Assembly: GCA_023957755.1 (NCBI GenBank)
Contig: JAMLGT010000015.1
Coordinates: 1 to 64,000, forward strand
Length of the DNA: 64,000 bases
DNA from: Chitinophagaceae bacterium
GTDB lineage: Bacteria > Bacteroidota > Bacteroidia > Chitinophagales > Chitinophagaceae
Direction: 5' to 3'
In this document: piece by piece, positions 45,580 to 55,537 of the stretch
Layout: each line of letters begins with the position of its first letter
Numbering within the stretch: the first letter of the stretch is position 1
Translations under genes and position numbers: made by a program
The notes under the pieces: generated by a model
The model's database searches: none
What the model was told of the DNA's origin: nothing
The model's input: only the letters and a program-made list of their open reading frames with translations

Positions 45580-48297
45580 ATGGCAGAAGTTAAGACACCA
45601 AGGGTAATGGCAGCTGCGCTGGAGTTCAACATAGGGAAAGACACCCTGATGGACTTCCTGACAGGTAAAGGTTTCGATACTGCAGAGCTGAAGCCTTCTT
45701 CAAAAATTACCGAGGAAATGTATGTGGCACTTCAAAAAGAATTTCAGCCCGACAAACTCGCTAAAAAGAAGGCTGAAGAAGTGGATCTGCCAAAAACAAC
45801 CGCCCCGGAAGTTAGAAAGAGAAAAGACGAACAGGACATTTCAATCGTAAAGAAAGAACCTGAAAAACCAAAAGAAGAGCCCCAGCCCACTGAGACAATT
45901 GCCACACAAGAAACAGAACCGGAGAAGCCGGAAGAGGGCAAGCAGGCTGAAGCACTTCCCGAGGACGATCCTAACCATGTACCGGTTGTAGCCCCTGAAA
46001 TCGACGGAGTAAAAGTAGTTGGTAAGATAGACATCGATACTATTGATTCGTCTGTAAGGCCAAAGAAGGAGACAAAGCCCAAAGCAAAGAGCAAGGCAGC
46101 AAAAGAACCCAAAGAACCTGCACAGGAAGAACAACCTGCTGCAAGCATCACTCCGGAACAGGCTGAAACCAAAGAACCTGAAACACTCAGGCTTCATGCA
46201 AAAAAACTCACAGGACTCACAGTAGTCGACAAGATAGACCTTAGCGAAACCCCTGATGCCAAAAAACCATCAGGCGAAAAGAAGAAGAGAGCACGTATAA
46301 AGGTAGCAAGAAAAACAGTAGGACCAGATGTTCAACACGGAAGAACACACCCTAATCGTACCGGCAGAAGAAACGATAGAGTGGAAGAAAAAGAAATTGA
46401 CGAAAAGGAAATCCAGGACAAAATCAGAGAAACACAGGCTAAACTTGCCGGTGCCAGTGGCCGCGGAAAAAGCCAGCGTGCCAAACACAGAAAGAGAAAA
46501 CAGGCAGAGGCCGAAGAACAACTCAACGCAGAGGAGGGAACAGATAAAAAGCTTCAGGTAACAGAATTCATCTCAGTAAGTGAGTTTGCCTCCCTGATGG
46601 ACGTATCCTTCGCTGACGTAATCAGCAAGTGTATGAGCCTCGGCATTATGGTATCCATAAACCAACGGCTCGAAGCCGATGTGATAGAGCTTGTAGCCGG
46701 CGAATTCGGCTATGAAGTAGAATTCATCAGTATCGACGACTCACACGAAATAAGCGAAGAAGATGAGGAAGACGATCCGGAAGACCTTGTGCCAAGGCCT
46801 CCAATCGTTACTATCATGGGACACGTTGATCACGGTAAGACTTCATTACTGGATTACATTCGCCACACCAATATTATCGCAGGTGAGGCCGGAGGAATCA
46901 CACAGCATATTGGTGCTTATGAAGTGAAGCTCAAAGACAACCGGTCTATCACTTTCCTTGACACTCCGGGTCACGAAGCATTTACTGCCATGCGTGCGCG
47001 CGGTGCCAAGATTACAGATATCGCGGTGATTGTAATCTCCGCCGACGACGCGGTGATGCCCCAGACCAAGGAGGCTATCTCCCACGCACAGGCAGCCAAC
47101 GTACCAATGGTTTTTGCACTCAATAAAATAGATAAAGAAGGGGCTAACCCCGAAAAAATTAAAGAACAACTGGCTGCCATGAACATCCTCGTAGAAGACT
47201 GGGGTGGAAAATATCAGAGCCAGGAAATAAGCGCAAAGAAAGGTCTGAATGTGGATCTCCTGCTAGATAAAGTGTTACTAGAAGCAGATTTATTGGACCT
47301 CAAAGCAAATCCTAAAAGATCTGCCTCAGGCTCAATAATAGAAGCCTCTCTTGACAAAGGGCGCGGTTTTGTAGCCACACTTCTGGTGCAAACCGGCACA
47401 CTCAGGGTGGGTGATATTCTGGTATCCGGACAGCATTATGGACGTGTAAAGGCTATGTTCAACGAAAGAAACAATCGCGTGGATACCGCTCCTCCTTCCA
47501 CCCCGGTTCAGGTTTTGGGGTTAAACGGAGCACCTCAGGCAGGGGAAGTCTTCAAGGTGTACAATTCAGAAAGTGAAGCAAAAGAAACTGCAAATAAAAG
47601 ATCGCAGATTCTGCGCGAACAGGGTATGCGGGCTAAGAAACACATCACACTCGATGAAATCGGGCGCCGACTGGCCCTTGGAAACTTTAAGGAGCTGAAC
47701 CTGATTCTCCGTGCAGATACTGATGGATCGGTGGAAGCGCTGAGCGACAGCCTTCAAAAGCTTAGCACTGAAGAAATTGCAGTAAGCATCGTTCATAAAG
47801 GAATCGGGCAGATCACTGAAACTGACGTGATGCTGGCCACAGCTTCGGATGCTATTATCATCGGATTTAACGTAAGACCGGCACTTCAGGCTACCCGACT
47901 GGCCGAAAAAGAAGGGGTGGAAATAAAGACCTACACCATCATTTACGATGCAATCGACGAAGTGACAAGTGCTATGGAAGGTATGCTGGAACCAAAGATT
48001 CAGGAAAAAGTATTGGGTGTGGTAGAAATAAAAGAAACCTACAAGTTTGATAAAGCTACCGTCGCCGGATGTATTGTCGTGGAGGGTAAGATTACCAGAA
48101 ACAACCGTATCCGCCTTGTCAGAGACGGGATTATCATTCATACCGGCGAACTTGGCAGTCTAAAGAGATTCAAGGACGACGTAAAAGAAGTGGCCAACAA
48201 TACGGAATGTGGTTTGACCATAAAGAACTACAGCGATATTAAAGTAGGAGACTTCATTGAATCATTTGAAGAGATAGAGGTGAAACGTACGCTATAA
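45580..48297 (+). CDS. infB: Translation initiation factor IF-2
   Basis: A 905-aa GTPase that brings fMet-tRNA to the 30S subunit. An IF2-N-like segment lies at about 5-55 ([20 protein letters not shown]). A long low-complexity K/E/P/A-rich linker (about 60-310) follows, then a second IF2-N domain ([16 protein letters not shown]). The G domain has [14 protein letters not shown] (G1), [11 protein letters not shown] (G3) and NKIDK (G4). The C-terminal domains end [12 protein letters not shown]. The length is normal for Bacteroidota. It follows nusA by 108 bp. Confidence 0.97.
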   Translation: MAEVKTPRVMAAALEFNIGKDTLMDFLTGKGFDTAELKPSSKITEEMYVALQKEFQPDKLAKKKAEEVDLPKTTAPEVRKRKDEQDISIVKKEPEKPKEEPQPTETIATQETEPEKPEEGKQAEALPEDDPNHVPVVAPEIDGVKVVGKIDIDTIDSSVRPKKETKPKAKSKAAKEPKEPAQEEQPAASITPEQAETKEPETLRLHAKKLTGLTVVDKIDLSETPDAKKPSGEKKKRARIKVARKTVGPDVQHGRTHPNRTGRRNDRVEEKEIDEKEIQDKIRETQAKLAGASGRGKSQRAKHRKRKQAEAEEQLNAEEGTDKKLQVTEFISVSEFASLMDVSFADVISKCMSLGIMVSINQRLEADVIELVAGEFGYEVEFISIDDSHEISEEDEEDDPEDLVPRPPIVTIMGHVDHGKTSLLDYIRHTNIIAGEAGGITQHIGAYEVKLKDNRSITFLDTPGHEAFTAMRARGAKITDIAVIVISADDAVMPQTKEAISHAQAANVPMVFALNKIDKEGANPEKIKEQLAAMNILVEDWGGKYQSQEISAKKGLNVDLLLDKVLLEADLLDLKANPKRSASGSIIEASLDKGRGFVATLLVQTGTLRVGDILVSGQHYGRVKAMFNERNNRVDTAPPSTPVQVLGLNGAPQAGEVFKVYNSESEAKETANKRSQILREQGMRAKKHITLDEIGRRLALGNFKELNLILRADTDGSVEALSDSLQKLSTEEIAVSIVHKGIGQITETDVMLATASDAIIIGFNVRPALQATRLAEKEGVEIKTYTIIYDAIDEVTSAMEGMLEPKIQEKVLGVVEIKETYKFDKATVAGCIVVEGKITRNNRIRLVRDGIIIHTGELGSLKRFKDDVKEVANNTECGLTIKNYSDIKVGDFIESFEEIEVKRTL

Positions 48298-48374
48298 GCC
48301 GTTTTAACTTAAAAATAATTTTCTGCACCCATGTCGGGTGTATTTTTGAGCAAAGCAAAACAGGATTTTCCGGG

Positions 48375-49742
48375 ATGAAAAAAATTATTGCCTTTAGTTT
48401 CCTGCTGGTAGCCGGCATTACAGCTAATGCTCAGTTGAAACACGTGGTGGCCGACAAGATAATTGCAACGGTTGCAGATAAGATTATTCTCAAAAGCGAT
48501 ATCGACAACAAAATATACGACATAAAGAGAAGCAGTACAGAACAACTTCCCGACAACGTCGACTGCCTGCTGCTTGAGCAGGCTATCGCCTTAAAAGCAC
48601 TGGTAGCCCAGGCTGAAAAAGATTCCATCCCCGTAAGTGATGACGCCGTAGAATCAGACCTGGACAAAAGAATTCAATACTTCATCAGCATTTACGGAAG
48701 TAAAGAAATGATGGAAAGAATCATCGGTAAAACGGTCTTTCAGATTAAGGAAGAATTCCGGCCGATGATCAGGGAAAATCGTCTTGCAGAGGGCGAAAGA
48801 GAAAAAATCTGGGGTAACATCAGAATCACTCCCGAAGAGGTAACAGATTACTACAACAAAATACCAAAGGACAGCCTCCATTTCTATGAATCTGAAATTG
48901 AAGTGGGTCAGGTAGTTATCTTTCCCAAACCCAACCGAGAGGTAGAGACTTACGTCATAGACCAACTCAAAGATTATAAAGAACAGGTAGAAAGTGGTGC
49001 AAAAACATTTGATGCCCTGGCTAGGCTCTATAGCGACGATCCGGGAACGAAGCAGGATGGCGGTCTCATAGAAATCAATCGTAATGAAAAATCAATTGAT
49101 CCTACATTCCTGGCAAAAGCCTTCGGACTCAAGGATGGTCAGATTTCCGGTGTTTTCAAATCGAAATTCGGATATCACATCATCCAGATGGTGAGCAAAA
49201 GAGGAGACGATGCCACAGTTCGCCATATCCTGAAAATACCTCAGGTAAGTTCTATTGAAATCAACCAGACCATGCAATTCCTCGATTCTATCAGGACGTT
49301 GCTGGTGGACGGTAAGATGAAGTTTGGCGAAGCAGTGGACAAATACAGCGAAGACGAAAACAACAAATTCACCGGCGGGCTGATCGCAAACAACAACTTC
49401 TCTACTAATCTAACTTATGATGAACTCGACAAGGACTTGCTTTTTCTAATGGACACGCTGAAAGTAGGGCATTACTCTAAGCCCGTTGAGTTTACAGATT
49501 ACAGAGGGAAAAAAGGAGTCAGAATCGTGTACCTTATTTCAAAGACAGAGCCTCACCGGGAAAACCTCAGGGACGATTATGATAAAATAGCCGCCAAAGC
49601 GCTTGAAGAAAAAAAGAATGAAGCGCTTGACAAATGGTTTCACGAAAGGGTTACCGACTTCTATATCAGCATTGACCCTGAATACCAGAAGTGTTCTGAA
49701 ATGGATAAGTGGGTAAAAAGAGGTAGCACCGCAGGTAAATAA
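48375..49742 (+). CDS. SurA-like periplasmic peptidyl-prolyl isomerase
   Basis: A 455-aa exported chaperone with signal peptide (FSFLLVAGITANAQ). A SurA N-like helical region spans about 25-170 (IATVADKIILKSDID). Two parvulin/rotamase domains follow, one with LARLYSDDPGTKQDGGLIEI and FKSKFGYHIIQM, and a second, more divergent one after VRHILKIP. SurA-type proteins carry barrel proteins to the outer-membrane assembly machinery, which fits the many barrels in this genome. It lies 77 bp after infB. Confidence 0.9.
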   Translation: MKKIIAFSFLLVAGITANAQLKHVVADKIIATVADKIILKSDIDNKIYDIKRSSTEQLPDNVDCLLLEQAIALKALVAQAEKDSIPVSDDAVESDLDKRIQYFISIYGSKEMMERIIGKTVFQIKEEFRPMIRENRLAEGEREKIWGNIRITPEEVTDYYNKIPKDSLHFYESEIEVGQVVIFPKPNREVETYVIDQLKDYKEQVESGAKTFDALARLYSDDPGTKQDGGLIEINRNEKSIDPTFLAKAFGLKDGQISGVFKSKFGYHIIQMVSKRGDDATVRHILKIPQVSSIEINQTMQFLDSIRTLLVDGKMKFGEAVDKYSEDENNKFTGGLIANNNFSTNLTYDELDKDLLFLMDTLKVGHYSKPVEFTDYRGKKGVRIVYLISKTEPHRENLRDDYDKIAAKALEEKKNEALDKWFHERVTDFYISIDPEYQKCSEMDKWVKRGSTAGK

Positions 49743-49841
49743 GGATTCCTTAAGGCTATATTCAGAATAGTCCCGACAGGGATTAACAAAATTTCTGCCG
49801 CTATTTAGGATATTACAAAGGCGTTTCTCTGACAATTCAAC

Positions 49842-49850
49842 TAATTTTGC
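49842..49850 (+). promoter_or_regulatory. -7 box of the purF-like gene
   Basis: TAATTTTGC matches TAnnTTTG plus C, 15 bp before the ATG at 49866. Confidence 0.5.
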
Positions 49851-49865
49851 GTTTCTTAAAACAGT

Positions 49866-51716
49866 ATGAGCGACGCGATACAACACGAATGCGGTTTAGC
49901 TTTTATAAGATTACGCAAACCTTTTGAGTATTACCATGAAAAATACGGCAGTGTTCTGTATGGGCTTAACAAGCTCTACCTGCTTATGGAAAAGCAACAC
50001 AACCGCGGACAGGATGGTGCAGGTATAGCCACTGTAAAGCTAGACGTAAAACCGGGATATCCATTCATGTACCGGCTGAGAAGTATCGCAAACAAAGCTA
50101 TCTCTGACATCTTTTCTCAAATATCTGCACAAATTGAAGAGGTAAAGAAATATCACGCAAACATCGATGCGCACCCTGACTATATGAAGGGCCATATTGA
50201 TTATCTCGGGGAGCTGATGCTGGGCCATCTCAGATATGGCACTCAGGGAAAAAATGTAGTGGAGTCGTGTCATCCTTATATCAAATGTCATACAACTCCG
50301 GTGTTAAATCTTGCACTTGCAGGTAACTTCAATCTGGTAAACAAAAGAGAACTGTTCGACCTCATGAACAGTTCACGTCCACCGGAAACCCGCACCAGCG
50401 ATCTGGCAGCGATGCTTGATATCATATACCACTTTATCAATAAGGCTGTAGAGGCTGAAGGAAATAATATTAACGTAGCAGGTGTGCTGAAAAAATGTGT
50501 ACACCTTTTCGATGGCGGGTTCACCTTCGGTGGACTAATTGGAAATGGTAGCAGCTTTATTGTACGTGACGGGAATGGAATCCGTCCGGCTTACTATTAT
50601 ATTGACGACGAAGTAATTGTTGCGGCCAGCGAAAGAGCTGCCATTCGTACAGTCTTTAATGTCCCTGAGAATAATGAGATTCATGAATTACCCCCCGGAT
50701 ATGCACTGATCACCAGCAAGGACGGGAGCTATTATACAGAAGAAGTAGTGACACCGGGAGAAAGGCGTGCATGCAGTTTTGAAAGAATCTACTTCTCAAG
50801 AGGAAGTGATGAGGAAATATACGAGGAGCGTAAAGCGCTGGGACACCACCTAAGCAGGAAGGTATTGGAAGAAATTGACCACGATCTTAAGAACACTATC
50901 TTTTCTTTTATTCCCAACACAGCAGAAACAGCTTTCTACGGATTGGTAAAAGGTGCCGAAGATTATCTGAATCAGATAAAAGTGCAACGCATCCAGAGTT
51001 GGAAAAACGATTATGACGAAGAAAAGCTGGCCGAACTCGTCAATCGCCGGATTAGAATGGAGAAGATAGCCATCAAGGATGTGAAGCTGCGGACTTTTAT
51101 TACTGAAGACAGCAGCCGAAACGAGATGGTACAGCACGTTTACGACATTACTTATGGAACCGTTAGAAAAGGAGTGGATACACTCGTGGTAATTGACGAT
51201 TCGATTGTGCGAGGTACCACACTTAAAGAAAGCATTATCAGAATGCTCTCCAGACTGGAACCTAAGAAAATCATCATAGTATCATCTGCTCCACAAATCA
51301 GGTATCCTGACTGCTATGGTATTGACATGAGCCGCATGAAGGAGTTTGTAGCATTCAGAGCAGCCAGGGAACTGCTGATAGAGCACGGTAAAGAATCCCT
51401 GCTGCAGGAGCTTTTCGAAAAGTGCAAAGAGCTGAAGAGAAATAACCAACTACATACACGAAATGTTGTGAAAGAAGTGTATAAGCCATTTACAGCAGAA
51501 GAAATCTCTGATAAGATAGCCCAGATAGTCACACCGGAAGACATTAATATCCCTGTAAAAGTAATCTACCAGACGATTGAGGATTTGCATGAATGTTGTC
51601 CGAAAAATCTTGGCGATTGGTATTTCACAGGTGATTATCCCACACCGGGAGGCATTCGCACGGTGAATACTTCGTTTATGAACTACATGGAAGGGCGCGA
51701 TCAAAGAAGTTACTAA
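49866..51716 (+). CDS. PurF-like amidophosphoribosyltransferase
   Basis: A 616-aa cytoplasmic protein. An N-terminal glutamine amidotransferase class II domain contains ECGLAFIRL (cysteine at about 9, the likely nucleophile after processing) and MEKQHNRGQDGAGIAT. A C-terminal phosphoribosyltransferase domain has the PRPP loop TLVVIDDSIVRGTTLKES. Its length exceeds classical PurF (about 470-505), with insertions around 80-110 and a C-terminal extension. This long form is seen in Bacteroidota alongside a standard PurF, so the purine step (PRPP plus glutamine to phosphoribosylamine) is probable but not certain. The SixA-like gene follows 9 bp later. Confidence 0.85.
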   Translation: MSDAIQHECGLAFIRLRKPFEYYHEKYGSVLYGLNKLYLLMEKQHNRGQDGAGIATVKLDVKPGYPFMYRLRSIANKAISDIFSQISAQIEEVKKYHANIDAHPDYMKGHIDYLGELMLGHLRYGTQGKNVVESCHPYIKCHTTPVLNLALAGNFNLVNKRELFDLMNSSRPPETRTSDLAAMLDIIYHFINKAVEAEGNNINVAGVLKKCVHLFDGGFTFGGLIGNGSSFIVRDGNGIRPAYYYIDDEVIVAASERAAIRTVFNVPENNEIHELPPGYALITSKDGSYYTEEVVTPGERRACSFERIYFSRGSDEEIYEERKALGHHLSRKVLEEIDHDLKNTIFSFIPNTAETAFYGLVKGAEDYLNQIKVQRIQSWKNDYDEEKLAELVNRRIRMEKIAIKDVKLRTFITEDSSRNEMVQHVYDITYGTVRKGVDTLVVIDDSIVRGTTLKESIIRMLSRLEPKKIIIVSSAPQIRYPDCYGIDMSRMKEFVAFRAARELLIEHGKESLLQELFEKCKELKRNNQLHTRNVVKEVYKPFTAEEISDKIAQIVTPEDINIPVKVIYQTIEDLHECCPKNLGDWYFTGDYPTPGGIRTVNTSFMNYMEGRDQRSY

Positions 51717-51725
51717 TATTCTCAG

Positions 51726-52220
51726 ATGATGAAAAGGCTAATGCTGGTGCGACACGCCGAGACCGAGTGGAGCGCACCCACAGGTAAGGATTTCGACAGG
51801 CAACTCACCCCTAAAGGCTTGCGCGATGCAAGAGCAATGGCTACTATGCTCCGATCAGCACACTTCATCCCCGACAGGATATTCACCAGTTCAGCCGTAA
51901 GAGCTATCCAGACTGCACACATCTTTAGAGATACTCTCGGCTTGGACAACGCTTTAGTTCAGTCGTCAGATATGCTATATGAACCGTCCGTAAACTCATT
52001 CTACAATACTGTTGAGACCATTCCAAACGGCGTGCAGACAGCTTTCATTTTCTCACACAATCCGGGTATCTCAGCATTTTGTAACGAACTGGATATTGGG
52101 CCGATGGTCAATCTGGCACCATGCGATGTGTTTGCCCTGGAATTAAACACCGAAAGGTGGGATGAGATTAGCCATACAGAGAAAAAATTCCTGTTTTACA
52201 GACAAGCCGGCCGGTTATGA
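51726..52220 (+). CDS. Histidine phosphatase, SixA-like
   Basis: A 164-aa cytoplasmic phosphohistidine phosphatase. It has LVRHAETEW (nucleophile histidine at about 9), RIFTSSAVRAIQTAHIF, and the second active histidine in FIFSHNPGISAF. The short form with RHG near the start fits SixA-type phosphohistidine phosphatases. It is the last chromosomal gene before the integrative element and lies 9 bp after the purF-like gene. Confidence 0.88.
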   Translation: MMKRLMLVRHAETEWSAPTGKDFDRQLTPKGLRDARAMATMLRSAHFIPDRIFTSSAVRAIQTAHIFRDTLGLDNALVQSSDMLYEPSVNSFYNTVETIPNGVQTAFIFSHNPGISAFCNELDIGPMVNLAPCDVFALELNTERWDEISHTEKKFLFYRQAGRL

Positions 52221-52363
52221 CTCACAGTGGCAAATATATTCTTCAGAAAGCATGAACTATACATCGCAGCCGGAGATCCACGGCACTATCATATCCTGAT
52301 TGTTCCTGTCAAATCATAGTCATCATGCGTAATCCGGTCGTTTCAGATCAATAGCCTTCGAAT
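52221..52363. other. Intergenic stretch before the integration site
   Basis: The left part of a 380-bp gene-free region. I see no gene here. The right part is taken up by the tRNA terminator, the tRNA-Asn fragment and the integrase control region. Confidence 0.4.
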
Positions 52364-52385
52364 AAAAAAACCCGCAAAACGCGGG
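52364..52385 (-). terminator. Former terminator of the tRNA-Asn gene
   Basis: On the minus strand CCCGC-GTTTT-GCGGG is followed by seven T. It lies directly downstream of the tRNA-Asn 3' fragment and therefore belonged to the original tRNA gene. Confidence 0.75.
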
Positions 52386-52389
52386 CTGG

Positions 52390-52436
52390 TGGCTCCCCCT
52401 GCTGGACTTGAACCAGCGACCCTCTGATTAACAGTC
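52390..52436 (-). pseudogene. 3' half of tRNA-Asn(GTT), integration scar
   Basis: On the minus strand the sequence from GACTGTTAATCAGAGGG through the T-arm GCTGG-TTCAAGT-CCAGC to AGGGGGA, G and an encoded CCA is the 3' half of a tRNA-Asn. The anticodon GTT is present, but upstream of GACTGTTAA there is no anticodon 5' stem, D-arm or acceptor strand. Similarity stops in the anticodon arm, a usual crossover place for tyrosine recombinases. It therefore marks one end of the element to the right. The 5' half, with an element-supplied 3' end, is expected at the far end, outside the window. Confidence 0.8.
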
Positions 52437-52553
52437 GTTTCCATAGCCCATTTTTATTTGCCGCCCGTTTTCTTTTATTATATAACTAATTGATTGTCAA
52501 TAATTATTTTTCCTTTATTTTCTCTTATTACTACTTTATTTAGCAATTATCCG

Positions 52554-52587
52554 TATCTTTATAGTCGCATTTTTAGTCGCATTTTTA
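52554..52587 (+). promoter_or_regulatory. Integrase promoter region with 13-bp direct repeat
   Basis: TATCTTTA (52554-52561) is one base off the -7 consensus. It is followed immediately by two perfect tandem copies of TAGTCGCATTTTT (52562-52574 and 52575-52587), 14 bp before the integrase ATG. Such repeats could be arm-type integrase sites or autoregulatory sites. Confidence 0.5.
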
Positions 52588-52600
52588 AACTGAAAGTACT

Positions 52601-53827
52601 ATGAATACAGATGTTTCCGTGAATTTTATCCTTGAAGGTACCAAGCCAAACAAGGAAAACAAATATCCCATAAAACTGAATATCTACCAAAATGAAGCAG
52701 GTCAGAAGCGTTATGGTATCAAAGAAAATATCTCGAAAGACGATTGGGAACGCCTATACAATCCCAAGCTAAAAGATAGGGAGCTACAGGGTTTAAAAGA
52801 ACGCCTTTCAGCCATAGAAACCAAAGTCAAAAAAATTATTGAGAAACTCAAACCATTTTCCTTTGTGGCTTTTGAAGAAGTGTATTTGTCTAAATCCACT
52901 TCAGGAGAAAAAAGCGTTAACCTTAAATATTGGTTCGACAAATACATTGTATCCTTAAAAAAAAATGGTCAGGTGGGTACTGCAAGTTCCTACCAAACTA
53001 CCATAAATTCCATTTTGGAATTTAAGAAGAACCTTTCCCTCTACGATATAACGCCTGCATTTCTACAAGCATACGAAAATCATTTAACCGAAAATGGAAA
53101 ATCCAATAGTACGGTCGGAATTTATATGCGCCAGCTTCGGGCGATTATTAACCAGGCTATTTCGGACAAGGTGCTTTCCGCAGATATGTACCCATTTAAA
53201 AAATATCAAATCCCTGCCGGAAGAAATATTAAGAAGGCACTATCTTTTGACGACCTTAATAAATTACTCAAACACTCACCAAAGGACGAAGCCCAGAAAA
53301 AAGCCTTAGATTTTTGGACCTTATCTTATTTGTGCAATGGGATGAACATTGCGGATATAATTCACCTAAAGCCACAAAATATTTCGGGAGACTATTTGCA
53401 CTTCATTAGAGAAAAAACCAAACGAACAAAGAAGAAAGACTTGCGCCCCATTAAAGTAGGGCTTAATGAAATGGCTAAAACAATTATAAAGCGCCGCAAA
53501 AATACAGATGATGCAAACCCTTATCTATTCCCTGTGTTAGAAGCAAACCTTTCGCCTACCACAGCAAAACAAAGATGCCAACGTTTTGTAAAATGGATTA
53601 ACAAGCATATGGAATTGGTAAGGCAGGAATTAGAGATTGAGCAGCCATTAGGCACCTACGCTGCCCGGCATTCTTTCAGTACTGTTCTAAAAAGAAAAGG
53701 TGCGCCTACCTCATTTATCAAGGAAAGTTTGGGACATAGTTCAGAACTTACAACCGAGAATTATTTAGACAGCTTTACCGATGATGTAAAATTGGATTAC
53801 GCAAATCTATTAACCGATTTGAAATAA
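52601..53827 (+). CDS. Tyrosine recombinase (integrase)
   Basis: A 408-aa site-specific recombinase of the Bacteroidota conjugative/integrative type. An arm-binding domain spans about 1-90, a SAM-like core-binding domain about 105-200, and the catalytic domain about 215-405. The nucleophile is Y388 in TTENYLDSF, with H379 in SLGHSS and R356 in TYAARHSFST. The place of the first catalytic arginine reads SYLCNGMN (C245-N246), and the first histidine of H-x-x-R is Y353. IntDOT of CTnDOT is also known to lack the first arginine. It sits next to the tRNA-Asn scar, so it very likely made this integration. Its stop overlaps the next ATG (TAATG). Confidence 0.92.
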   Translation: MNTDVSVNFILEGTKPNKENKYPIKLNIYQNEAGQKRYGIKENISKDDWERLYNPKLKDRELQGLKERLSAIETKVKKIIEKLKPFSFVAFEEVYLSKSTSGEKSVNLKYWFDKYIVSLKKNGQVGTASSYQTTINSILEFKKNLSLYDITPAFLQAYENHLTENGKSNSTVGIYMRQLRAIINQAISDKVLSADMYPFKKYQIPAGRNIKKALSFDDLNKLLKHSPKDEAQKKALDFWTLSYLCNGMNIADIIHLKPQNISGDYLHFIREKTKRTKKKDLRPIKVGLNEMAKTIIKRRKNTDDANPYLFPVLEANLSPTTAKQRCQRFVKWINKHMELVRQELEIEQPLGTYAARHSFSTVLKRKGAPTSFIKESLGHSSELTTENYLDSFTDDVKLDYANLLTDLK

Positions 53828-55425
53828 TGAAAATAACAATCCTTGATAGCATAATGCACGGTCCTTTAAAACCGTGGTTAATGAAGCCTAATGCTAATGA
53901 CCGCTTCGTAAGACTACTTGCAAAAGTGATGGGTACCACACCTATTGTCGCATTCCAATTACAGGTGCAATTGGAAACTTTGCTACAAGACTATCCCACC
54001 TTAGTGAAATATTTAAGGGAAGAAAAATTGCCAGACCAATCCTTGCCGCTAATGGAGCATTTTTATGAAATGAATATACCCCAACATAAAAACGCATTCC
54101 AGCAGTTTTATTATTTGGTTTATATGCAAGAGACGCTGCGTTACTTTAATACATTCGTAATTAAAGTTGATGAAATTCTTTGGGATGAAGACAAAGTCTT
54201 TCAGATAGATAAAGCATTAGCTGCCATAAGGGTCCTTACAATTCAAATAAATGAAGTAATTAAGGAGTATGACCAAAATTCGCCAGAAAATGAAAATATA
54301 CATTATGCCTTATCAGTAGCAAGGTTTATGCTCATTGTTCTGTATTTTGAAATACAAGATTATTATTCGTACTTAATGGAAAATACTATTACACCAAAGT
54401 TCTTTTTCCAAAATTATTTGCACACAGCTTATGACAATGCCATTCTTAAATATTCACCTATATATTACGAAAACTTCTTTTGGAAAATGTACCATAGTAA
54501 CGCTTTCCAAATTGACATTGCACTAAGCTTTCTGAAAAAAATAAAAGGCAGCCACCTCAATAAAAACTTATGGCTACTTGCTCGCTACGAAAATGGCATA
54601 TTTTTATTCCAGAACGGATATAGCGAAAAAACAGTTTTTAACGACTTTTCATTGGATGGGGGAGAGAAAATTTTTAATGAAAAGAAGCAGGAGTGGCTCA
54701 TTGTTTTAGATGGATTAAACACAGGATACAAAAGAATTAATTTTATTAATGAACTATTAGACCAATTGGAATATGTAAATGATAATATAAACAACAAAAA
54801 ATCTATCCCCTCACGTTTGTATCGGTTCCTATTGCAACAAAAGGAAGTCTATTCAAACCAGCTTGATGTTACCTTTAAAAGTGATATTTCATTGTACCAA
54901 AATCAAACCATTTCTCTTGAAGCAAATTTTGTTGAAACAAAACCAGAAGATGCACCACATAGTCAAAACCCCACTGCCGAAAACTCAACTCAAAAGATAG
55001 CTGCCAAAAAATCTAAAATGCCAGAGAGTGAATTAAATTCCAAATTTCAATTTGGGTTTAGAGAAAAGCGAGACCCTAAAAAAGTAGAAGCTCTAAAAGA
55101 TTGTGTTTTATCGCTTGACCGCTCAATCAATTTGCTGAATGAAGATGATGATAATTTAAACCGTCTAATCGAGTTGTTTTTATCCCCGCAGATTTTTCCA
55201 GGCACACAGCGCATTAATATAGGATGCGAGACCGCTCAATTCAAATATGTAATCAATAAGCTCGAACCATATTTTTATAACCTAAATCAAAAATCTATTG
55301 GATGGTCGCAATGCTTTTTTTCCAAAAAAGGCAATGTCATTAATGCTCAAAATCTCTATTCAAGCAATGCTGAAAATCCCAAACTAAAGAAAGAAATGGA
55401 CGATATTTTTAGAGAGTTTCTATAA
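53827..55425 (+). CDS. Unknown protein translationally coupled to the integrase
   Basis: A 532-aa cytoplasmic protein without signal peptide or membrane helix. Residues 1-370 are mostly helical and rich in aromatic and acidic residues (YYLVYMQETLRYFNTFVIKVDEIL). A polar linker lies at about 370-415 (TKPEDAPHSQNPTAENSTQK). The last ~110 residues form a compact segment (INIGCETAQFKYVINKLEPYF) that looks conserved. I do not recognise a characterised family; RteC or DUF6617-type proteins of Bacteroidota elements are possible relatives. The ATG overlaps the integrase stop by one base, so it is made with the integrase and could be a recombination accessory or control protein. Base use is AT-rich like the integrase. 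Confidence 0.75.
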   Translation: MKITILDSIMHGPLKPWLMKPNANDRFVRLLAKVMGTTPIVAFQLQVQLETLLQDYPTLVKYLREEKLPDQSLPLMEHFYEMNIPQHKNAFQQFYYLVYMQETLRYFNTFVIKVDEILWDEDKVFQIDKALAAIRVLTIQINEVIKEYDQNSPENENIHYALSVARFMLIVLYFEIQDYYSYLMENTITPKFFFQNYLHTAYDNAILKYSPIYYENFFWKMYHSNAFQIDIALSFLKKIKGSHLNKNLWLLARYENGIFLFQNGYSEKTVFNDFSLDGGEKIFNEKKQEWLIVLDGLNTGYKRINFINELLDQLEYVNDNINNKKSIPSRLYRFLLQQKEVYSNQLDVTFKSDISLYQNQTISLEANFVETKPEDAPHSQNPTAENSTQKIAAKKSKMPESELNSKFQFGFREKRDPKKVEALKDCVLSLDRSINLLNEDDDNLNRLIELFLSPQIFPGTQRINIGCETAQFKYVINKLEPYFYNLNQKSIGWSQCFFSKKGNVINAQNLYSSNAENPKLKKEMDDIFREFL

Positions 55426-55537
55426 AAATCATTGAGTTCATTGAGTTAACTCAATACCCTCTCAATACCTCAATCTTTCCCCCTTTCTCTTGTTGTCATT
55501 TTGTTTTCCGAAGCCCACAACAAAGGGCTATTACAAA

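Noticed and set aside
52390-52436. Complete tRNA-Asn gene
   Set aside because: Only the 3' half is present. No D-arm or 5' acceptor strand follows on the minus strand.
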